Below, piece after piece: positions 7,208-11,720 of a stretch of DNA of 11,720 nt. Numbering within the stretch: the first letter of the stretch is position 1; the number at the start of each line of letters is the position of its first letter. A model generated the notes under the pieces. The model saw only the letters and a list, made by a program, of their open reading frames with translations, was not told the origin of the DNA and searched no databases. The stretch comes from JALHVH01 sp964544265 (GTDB lineage Bacteria; Acidobacteriota; Aminicenantia; Aminicenantales; Saccharicenantaceae): contig CAZJBD010000074.1 of NCBI GenBank assembly GCA_964544265.1, forward strand, positions 1 to 11,720. Reading direction: 5' to 3'. A program made the position numbers and the translations under genes.

Positions 7208-7237
7208 ATTATATCTTAAACCGAAGCCCCGGCTCAA
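7208..7237 (-). promoter_or_regulatory. Internal sigma70-like promoter, probable leaderless start
   Basis: On the minus strand a perfect -10 hexamer TATAAT (7208-7213) lies 18 nt from a -35-like TTGAGC (7232-7237, 4 of 6 consensus bases). The -10 ends 8 nt before the ATG at 7199, so transcription would start at or within about 3 nt of the start codon. There is no Shine-Dalgarno there. The promoter overlaps the end and TAA stop of the preceding glycosyltransferase gene and would allow separate expression of the last two genes of the operon. Confidence 0.5.
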
Positions 7238-8202
7238 TGGCGTTACGGAGGACGTCCGAATACAGCGTTTCGGTCTCGCGGATCATGCGCTCCAGGGAAA
7301 AGGCAGGCGGGATTTCCTGTCTCGCCCGTTCGCCCAGCTTGCCGGCCAGATCCCGGTCCTTGAGAAGAAGAATCAGGGCCGCCGCCAGCCGCCCCGGATC
7401 GCGGGGCGGAACAAGGATGCCCGTCTCTCCGCTCCGGACGACCTCCCGNNNNNNNNNNNNNNNNNNNNNNNNNNNNNNNNNNNNNNNNNNNNNNNNNNNN
7501 NNNNNNNNNNNNNNNNNNNNNNNNNNNNNNNNNNNNNNNNNNNNNNNNAACCGCCCGGAGGAGATATTTCAATCCTTTCTGCCTGTGGAGGCGTGAAACG
7601 GCGACAATAAGTGGCCTGCCGGCCGACCCAAGCTCGCTTTTCTTGGCCGCGCGATCAAAGCCTGCAATCAGGCCGGCCGTATCAACCCCATTCCGGATCA
7701 GCCAGCTCTTGCCGGCAGGCGCGAGCCGTAATTTCATCCCTTCGAGCAGGTCCGCCTGGGAGACGAAAATGACGGCGGCCGTGGACCTGGAAAGACGGCG
7801 CTCGAGGACCATGGACGCTTGTCTCGCCAGCGGATTCCGGTAATGAAGATAATGGATGCCGTGGAGCGTATGGACGACCGCAGGAATTCCGGCCTTCCTA
7901 GCGGCCAAGCGGCCGTAGAGACCCGCGACCCCCCCGTGGGTATGAAGGATGTCGACTGCCGCCCCTCTTAGCACTCGGGCGATCCTTCGAACGGCCCCAG
8001 GGCCGGACGATTTCCTGACGTCAATAGGAATGTGCGGAACGCCCAGCCTCCCGAGCTCATCCACAAGGGGTCCCCCCCTTTCTGATGCGGCCATAACCTC
8101 GAACTTATCCTTATCCAGGCCCTTGGCCAGGGAAAGAAGAGTTTTTTGGCCTCCGCCCAGGAAGGACCAGTCGATCATCTCCAGGACTTTGATTCTACTC
8201 AT
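7209..8202 (-). CDS. Family 4 glycosyltransferase, interrupted by assembly gap
   Basis: The 218 codons before the gap (8202 to 7549) encode a GT4 N-terminal domain: WSFLGGGQKTLL near the start, LHTHGGVAGLYGRLAARKAG (about 85-105), and SRLHRQKGLKYLLRAV at the start of the donor domain. After the Ns, the correct frame on this strand (7448 to 7209) reads REVVRSGETGILVPPRDPG and so on to a TAA at 7209-7211, which is a normal GT4 C-terminus. A translation that simply counts 100 Ns falls into a wrong frame and yields nonsense after the gap. The missing part includes the EX7E catalytic motif. The ATG at 8202 has GGAG at 8208-8211, 5 nt upstream, and overlaps the preceding gene by 8 nt. The gene is probably intact in the organism. 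Role: adding one sugar in surface polysaccharide synthesis; donor and acceptor unknown. Confidence 0.85.
7449..7548. other. Assembly gap of 100 Ns
   Basis: Exactly 100 unknown bases, a common placeholder for a gap of unestimated length. The flanking coding parts are 654 and 240 nt, both multiples of three, so the true gap must also be a multiple of three if the gene is intact. By comparison with the other GT4 proteins in the window, about 90 residues (roughly 270 nt) are missing. Confidence 0.97.
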
Positions 8203-9103
8203 GCTCGCTCCGTTTCGGAGCCGCCAGGATCGCCCGAAATTCCCGGCCCAATTCCCCCTGTTCTTTCCGGAAGGCCCCTCTCAAGGAAAGCGCCGCGAAA
8301 TTGAGTCTCAAGTAGAGCCTGAGCAGGGATAGAGAAGCGCGGGAATTGTGCTTGCGGTAAAAAAGGAGCTGGCTTTTCCGATATTCCAGACGGCTCCTCA
8401 TGGGCCGACCGGAGGTTGTCGCTCCCCCCCAATGAAACGAAACGGCCATGGGCAGGAAGATGACTTTCCACCCTTTTTCAATCGTCTTCCGGCACAGGTC
8501 TATGTCTTCAAAATAGAGGAAGAAATTTTCATCGAACAAACCCGCTTCCAACAGAGCTTTCCTCCGGGCCAGGAGGAAGGCGCCGCTCACCCAGCCGACC
8601 TCGCGCCGCTCGCCTCCCTTCTTTAGGGACCGGCGGATCGTGCGGTTAAGATAGATTTTTTTGAACGCCTCCGTGAAAAAGCCTACCCGGCCACCGAAAG
8701 AGGCTTGGAAGGAGCCTCCCGGGTTGAGGAGGGCAGGCCCGACGATCCCTGTCAATGGCTCGGCCGCCATTTCGGTCAAGAGGAGGTCGACCGCACCCTT
8801 ATGGAGGACGACATCCGTGTTCAGGAAGAGAACGAACTCGCCCCGGCTTTCCCGGAAGGCCTGGTTGTTAGCCCGGCCGAATCCCTCGTTCCTAGGATTC
8901 CGGATGAGTCGCACCCGGGGAAATTGCTGCCCGATGAGGTCCGGGCTGCCGTCTATCGAGGCATTGTCAACGACAATGACTTCGTAGTCGACGGCCTGGA
9001 CGTTCTTTTCAATGGAGGACAGGCATTCAGGGAGGTGGGCTTCGTCGTTATAATTCACCAAGAGAATCGAAAGGAAGGGGAAATTCCCGGCCTCAACTCT
9101 CAA
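8195..9103 (-). CDS. Family 2 glycosyltransferase, rhamnosyltransferase-like
   Basis: This 302-residue GT-A fold enzyme is of the WbbL/rhamnosyltransferase kind and transfers a sugar from a nucleotide donor onto the growing glycan. It shows the opening LSILLVNYN (11-19), VIVVDNASIDGS (42-53), RNEGFGRANN (71-80), the metal-binding NTD (95-97), and the acceptor-site block VSGAFLLAR (172-180) with FFLYFEDIDLCRK (194-206), where E199/D200 are the likely catalytic acids. The open frame continues back to 9406, but that part overlaps the neighbouring gene and is low-complexity arginine-rich shadow sequence. The start chosen is TTG at 9103, because GGAGG lies 6 nt upstream and the GT2 domain begins about 10 residues later. 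It overlaps the previous gene by 11 nt and the next by 8 nt, so translation is probably coupled. Confidence 0.88.
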   Translation of the reverse strand: MRVEAGNFPFLSILLVNYNDEAHLPECLSSIEKNVQAVDYEVIVVDNASIDGSPDLIGQQFPRVRLIRNPRNEGFGRANNQAFRESRGEFVLFLNTDVVLHKGAVDLLLTEMAAEPLTGIVGPALLNPGGSFQASFGGRVGFFTEAFKKIYLNRTIRRSLKKGGERREVGWVSGAFLLARRKALLEAGLFDENFFLYFEDIDLCRKTIEKGWKVIFLPMAVSFHWGGATTSGRPMRSRLEYRKSQLLFYRKHNSRASLSLLRLYLRLNFAALSLRGAFRKEQGELGREFRAILAAPKRSEHE

Positions 9104-10244
9104 GACAATCCTCCAGAACCCTCTCGATCTTCCGGACCTGACCTTCCAGGGAATAATTCTTGGCGACAAACGTCCAGCCGCCCTCCCCGATGGAACGGGC
9201 AAAATCCGGATTGTCCAGGACGCGGACCACCCCTTCCGCGATCCGGGCGGGATCGGCTGATTCGACGAGGACCCCGGTCTGCCCGTCAATGACAATCTCC
9301 GGCAGGCCGCCTGCCGCGACGGCCACAACCGGCGTCCCTGCGGCCATGGCCTCAAGACCCACGCGTCCCAACGAATCCACGGTCGAGGCCAGGATGAGAA
9401 CCTCAAGCAGGGCCAGGACTCCCGAAAGATCTTCTTGGAATCCTGAAAAAATAACGTTCTTTTCCAGCCCTAGGCGCCGCACGGCTTCTCTGACTTCAGC
9501 ATCATAACGTCGGTCCTTGGTTTCCCCAAGAACGAGAAGGCATATATCCGGCCGCTGTCGCCTGAGGAGATCCATAGCCAAGACCGCCTCCTTTTGTCCC
9601 TTCCCCGGATAGATCTTGCCGATGACGCCGAGGACCGCAACACCCTCTTCAAGCCCCAGGGAGACCCTTAAGGCCGTGAGGTCCGGCGCGGGTCCTTGGC
9701 GGATCCGGATCCCGTTGCCGATGACCACGGCTTTGCCCGTGCCTTCGAAAGGGCAGGCCGAAGCCCTAGAGTTGGCGATGATCCGGACCGCGAGTTTGTT
9801 CATGCAGCGGATGAGGGCCTTTTGCCCGAGGATGTACGAAAGGAGAGGATGGCTGCCGCCGAGGATCTCGTGGACGAACCAGACATGCGGACGACCCGTC
9901 CGGCGGGCGGCAAAAGCCCCTGTCCATATCGCCGAAGTGTTTGACACGACCAAGTCGACGGCCTCGTTCCGGATGAGCCGGGCCATACGGATGACACTTG
10001 AAAAATTCCAGGCCCGGGTCAGCGGCTGTTTCCAGGTCTTGGACCTCTCCGTAAGCGACCACTTCATAGGCAAGACCCGGGTTGCGACCCCGATCTCCTC
10101 CGCCTTGCGCTGGAGGGGTCCCGCCCGGGGGAGGGTGAGGAGGCACCTGAACTTCGCTCCGTCCAAGCCACCAAGAACGTCCAGGAGCATCCGCTCGGCG
10201 CCGTTGAGCTCGGAAGAGTGAGAAACAAAAAGGATGGTCTTCAT
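9093..10244 (-). CDS. Family 4 glycosyltransferase
   Basis: This 383-residue GT-B fold enzyme shows an N-terminal loop SELNGAERMLLDVL (11-24), WFVHEI at 122-127, NSRA at 158-161, IGKIYPGKGQKEAV (208-221) opening the donor domain, LVLGE (237-241), and GLEAMAAGTPVVAVAAGGLP (296-315) with DGQTGVLV after it. It would add one sugar to the lipid-linked repeat. The usual first glutamate of the EX7E motif is an aspartate (D290, with E298), a conservative change that also occurs elsewhere in GT4. The ATG at 10244 overlaps the TGA of the preceding gene by 4 nt (ATGA); no convincing Shine-Dalgarno is present, so reinitiation is likely. Donor and linkage unknown. Confidence 0.9.
   Translation of the reverse strand: MKTILFVSHSSELNGAERMLLDVLGGLDGAKFRCLLTLPRAGPLQRKAEEIGVATRVLPMKWSLTERSKTWKQPLTRAWNFSSVIRMARLIRNEAVDLVVSNTSAIWTGAFAARRTGRPHVWFVHEILGGSHPLLSYILGQKALIRCMNKLAVRIIANSRASACPFEGTGKAVVIGNGIRIRQGPAPDLTALRVSLGLEEGVAVLGVIGKIYPGKGQKEAVLAMDLLRRQRPDICLLVLGETKDRRYDAEVREAVRRLGLEKNVIFSGFQEDLSGVLALLEVLILASTVDSLGRVGLEAMAAGTPVVAVAAGGLPEIVIDGQTGVLVESADPARIAEGVVRVLDNPDFARSIGEGGWTFVAKNYSLEGQVRKIERVLEDCLES
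9110..9114 (-). promoter_or_regulatory. Shine-Dalgarno that fixes a TTG start
   Basis: GGAGG on the minus strand lies 6 nt before the TTG at 9101-9103, inside the last codons of the upstream glycosyltransferase gene. This spacing supports TTG as the true start of the GT2 gene over any upstream codon in the same frame. Confidence 0.7.
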
Positions 10245-11377
10245 CGAGCCCCGGCGACCTTCTCATAAAACGTCAGCGTTTCGCGGGCGGTCATCTCCCA
10301 CCTGAAGAGGGCGGACCTCCTTATTCCGTTTTCGACAAGCTCCCGTCTTTTCGCGGAATCCTCGAGGAGTTCGAGGAGAACGCCTGCGATATCATAAGGA
10401 TCGGTGGGATCGAAGTAGGCGGCCGCTTCACCGCCGACCTCAGGAAGCGCTCCTACCCTCGAGACTGCCGCGGCCAGACCGCAGGCCATGGCCTCGAGGA
10501 GGGGAAGGCCGAAGCCCTCGCAGAGAGAGGGAAAAACAAAAATGCATGCGAGGCGGTAGAGGTCGCGGACTTCTGAGTCGGGCAGATAGCCGAGGCGCCG
10601 GACCCAATCCCCGAGTCCGAGCCTGGCAGCGGCTTCGTCGAGGTTGGCGGAATCTTCACCCGTCCGGCCGGCCACGACGAGGACGATCTTCTCTCCGGCT
10701 TCATGGACCCTGGCCAAGGCCTTGACGAGAGTCACGAGGTTCTTCCTGAACTCGACGGCCCCCACGAAAAGGAGGAACTTTTCAGGCAGAGCGTATTTAC
10801 GCCGGGTTGCTTCGAGGACCTCGGCCGGTGCGTCCTCGAAGAAAAGCGGATTGAGGCCCAACGGAGTGACCTTGATCCTGGCTTCGTCAAGCGAGAAGCG
10901 CTCCAGGAGGGCTCGCCGCGTGAACTCGGAGATTGTCAGGATGCCGTCGGCGTTTGCCAAAGATTTTCCGGCCTTCTTGGAGAACACGTCCCTCGCCTGC
11001 TTGTCGGCCTTCCCGGGCTGGTCAAGGAAAAAAGGATCATAAACAGTGACGATCCTTTTTCCCCCGGTCGGCAGAGCGAGCGGCGTCGGCGAATGGGTCA
11101 GGTCCAGTTTCGCTCCAAAGAAAGAATCAAGGGACGGCCAGCCCAAACCGTACCAGAGGAAGTTTGTGGCCCGCACAGGGATGCGAAGATCCCTGAACCT
11201 GGACTTGACAAACGGGGGGATCTTTTCAGAAGGAAAGCGCTCCTTCCAGGAGGAACTGAAAAGATGATATTCGTTGACCCGATCCATCCGGGCGAGATGG
11301 AAGAGGAGATTCTTCAAATATGTCCCGACACCGGTCTCGCGGCTGAGAAAGGGACGGATATCCACTCCGATTCGCAT
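10241..11377 (-). CDS. Family 4 glycosyltransferase, first gene of the polysaccharide operon
   Basis: This 378-residue GT-B fold enzyme begins MRIGVDIRPFLSRETGVGTY, the pattern of GT4 mannosyl- or rhamnosyltransferases of the WbcX/MtfB sort. Further marks are TVYDPFFLDQP (111-121), LTISEFTRRAL (147-157), LLFVGAVEFRKNLVTLVKA (202-220), the EX7E pair E287/E295 in SLCEGFGLPLLEAMACG, and LPEVGGEAAAYFDP (311-324). The frame is open back to a TTG at 11407, but the ATG at 11377 is preferred: family members start with this segment, and a promoter lies directly before it. There is no Shine-Dalgarno, consistent with a leaderless transcript. It overlaps the next gene by 4 nt and heads a six-gene minus-strand operon. 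Confidence 0.9.
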   Translation of the reverse strand: MRIGVDIRPFLSRETGVGTYLKNLLFHLARMDRVNEYHLFSSSWKERFPSEKIPPFVKSRFRDLRIPVRATNFLWYGLGWPSLDSFFGAKLDLTHSPTPLALPTGGKRIVTVYDPFFLDQPGKADKQARDVFSKKAGKSLANADGILTISEFTRRALLERFSLDEARIKVTPLGLNPLFFEDAPAEVLEATRRKYALPEKFLLFVGAVEFRKNLVTLVKALARVHEAGEKIVLVVAGRTGEDSANLDEAAARLGLGDWVRRLGYLPDSEVRDLYRLACIFVFPSLCEGFGLPLLEAMACGLAAAVSRVGALPEVGGEAAAYFDPTDPYDIAGVLLELLEDSAKRRELVENGIRRSALFRWEMTARETLTFYEKVAGAR

Positions 11378-11385
11378 TTGGACTA

Positions 11386-11414
11386 AATGTATCGTTCGAA
11401 ATATCAAAAGTCAA
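11386..11414 (-). promoter_or_regulatory. Sigma70-like promoter of the polysaccharide operon, probable leaderless start
   Basis: On the minus strand, TTGACT (11409-11414; 5 of 6 bases of the -35 consensus) is followed after exactly 17 nt by TACATT (11386-11391; 4 of 6 of the -10 consensus). Eight nt separate the -10 from the ATG at 11377. Transcription would therefore start at or about 1-3 nt before the start codon, leaving no room for a ribosome binding site, and none is seen. Confidence 0.6.
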
Positions 11415-11435
11415 GGAACCCCCCTCAACGTTTTC

Positions 11436-11465
11436 TTGCTTTCGTTTTAAAAAGAGTGTTATTAT
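11436..11465 (+). promoter_or_regulatory. Probable promoter of the M20 hydrolase gene
   Basis: TATTAT at 11460-11465 matches 5 of 6 consensus -10 bases and is preceded by TG at 11457-11458, one base away, making an extended -10. A weak -35-like TTGCTT (11436-11441) lies 18 nt upstream. It drives away from the polysaccharide operon promoter; the two -35 regions are about 20 bp apart, so a regulator bound between them could affect both. Confidence 0.45.
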
Positions 11466-11473
11466 TGCCCGAT

Positions 11474-11479
11474 AAGGAG
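11474..11479 (+). promoter_or_regulatory. Strong Shine-Dalgarno
   Basis: AAGGAG lies 6 nt before the ATG at 11486, ideal spacing. It contrasts with the Shine-Dalgarno-free starts of the opposing operon. Confidence 0.75.
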
Positions 11480-11485
11480 CTCGCC

Positions 11486-11720
11486 ATGGTTAATCCCAAG
11501 ATCTTCGCCCGAATCTGCAAGCGCATCGATTCCTTTCGAAACGATATGATCGACATGCAAATCAAGCTCTGCGCCCTGCCCGCCATCGCGCCGGCGAGCG
11601 GAGGGGAAGGAGAAAGCAGAAAGGCCGAGTTCCTGATAAAGTTCTTGGAGCAAAACGGCTTCACAGGTATTCAACTCATCAAGGCTCCCGATTTGGACTG
11701 CCCGGAGGGCTTCCGTCCCA
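11486..11720 (+). CDS. M20-family metallohydrolase, N-terminus (cut by window end)
   Basis: Seventy-eight codons are visible and the frame is open to the edge. The segment LCALPAIAPASGGEGESRKA (28-47), followed by EFLIKFLEQNGF and by APDLDCPEGFRP, resembles the start of M20 peptidases/deacylases. These are zinc enzymes that cleave peptides or N-acyl amino acids, the group that includes DapE and ArgE. In that family the ALPAIAP-GGEGE region opens the catalytic domain and an N-x-x-A segment follows the point where the window ends. The zinc ligands (the first expected in an HxDxV motif) lie beyond the window, so activity cannot be judged. The start is set by AAGGAG. It is divergently transcribed from the glycosyltransferase operon and has no obvious functional link to it. 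Confidence 0.7.
   Translation, partial: MVNPKIFARICKRIDSFRNDMIDMQIKLCALPAIAPASGGEGESRKAEFLIKFLEQNGFTGIQLIKAPDLDCPEGFRP

Noticed and set aside
9104..9406. About 100 extra residues at the N-terminus of the GT2 gene
   Set aside because: The sequence is an arginine/tryptophan-rich shadow of the neighbouring GT4 gene. A good Shine-Dalgarno fixes TTG at 9103, right before the GT2 domain.
8705..11386. Long plus-strand open frames (195-227 codons) opposite the glycosyltransferase genes
   Set aside because: They lie fully antisense to genes with clear family motifs, have no recognisable domains and are typical of the opposite strand in GC-rich coding DNA.
11378..11407. TTG start at 11407 for the first glycosyltransferase gene
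   Set aside because: The ten extra residues would be encoded by the promoter itself, and the family start (MRIGVDIRP) coincides with the ATG at 11377.

Overview
The window comes from a bacterial chromosome of moderately high GC. It is a draft or metagenome scaffold, because a run of 100 Ns sits inside one gene. No rRNA, tRNA, CRISPR array or transposase is visible. The lineage cannot be fixed from the sequence. An uncultured Gram-negative-type bacterium is plausible, and an Acidobacteriota/Aminicenantes-like origin is only a guess.

Left half, plus strand (about 1-4600). After the tail of an unidentified gene come four genes that read as one transcription unit: a radical SAM enzyme with a complete seven-cysteine SPASM domain, a UbiA-superfamily membrane prenyltransferase, and two closely related radical SAM enzymes with a shortened, twitch-like auxiliary cluster domain. 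The first three overlap by 4 nt (ATGA) at each junction. The last two arose by tandem duplication. The 131-nt spacer between them still carries a decayed copy of the 3' end of the prenyltransferase gene, so the duplicated unit was 'ubiA 3' end + radical SAM gene'. This set (SPASM enzyme, UbiA enzyme, two twitch enzymes) matches no pathway I can name and is the best candidate for something undescribed.

Right half, minus strand (11377 down to 4636). Six genes for surface polysaccharide assembly run head to tail with overlaps of 4-11 nt or a 9-nt gap. In transcription order they are GT4, GT4, GT2, GT4 (interrupted by the assembly gap), a WbaZ-like GT4, and a WbaP/WcaJ-type polyprenyl-phosphate sugar-1-phosphate transferase. 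The last enzyme would load the first sugar on the lipid carrier and the glycosyltransferases would extend it. No flippase, polymerase or export gene is in the window. The operon converges on the radical SAM cluster with only 35 nt between stop codons. A sigma70-like promoter lies just upstream of the first gene and a second lies before the WbaZ-like gene. In both, the -10 box ends exactly 8 nt before an ATG without a Shine-Dalgarno sequence, which suggests leaderless mRNAs.

Right edge. Divergent from the polysaccharide operon, with a strong Shine-Dalgarno and a likely extended -10 promoter, is the start of an M20-family metallohydrolase gene cut by the window end.
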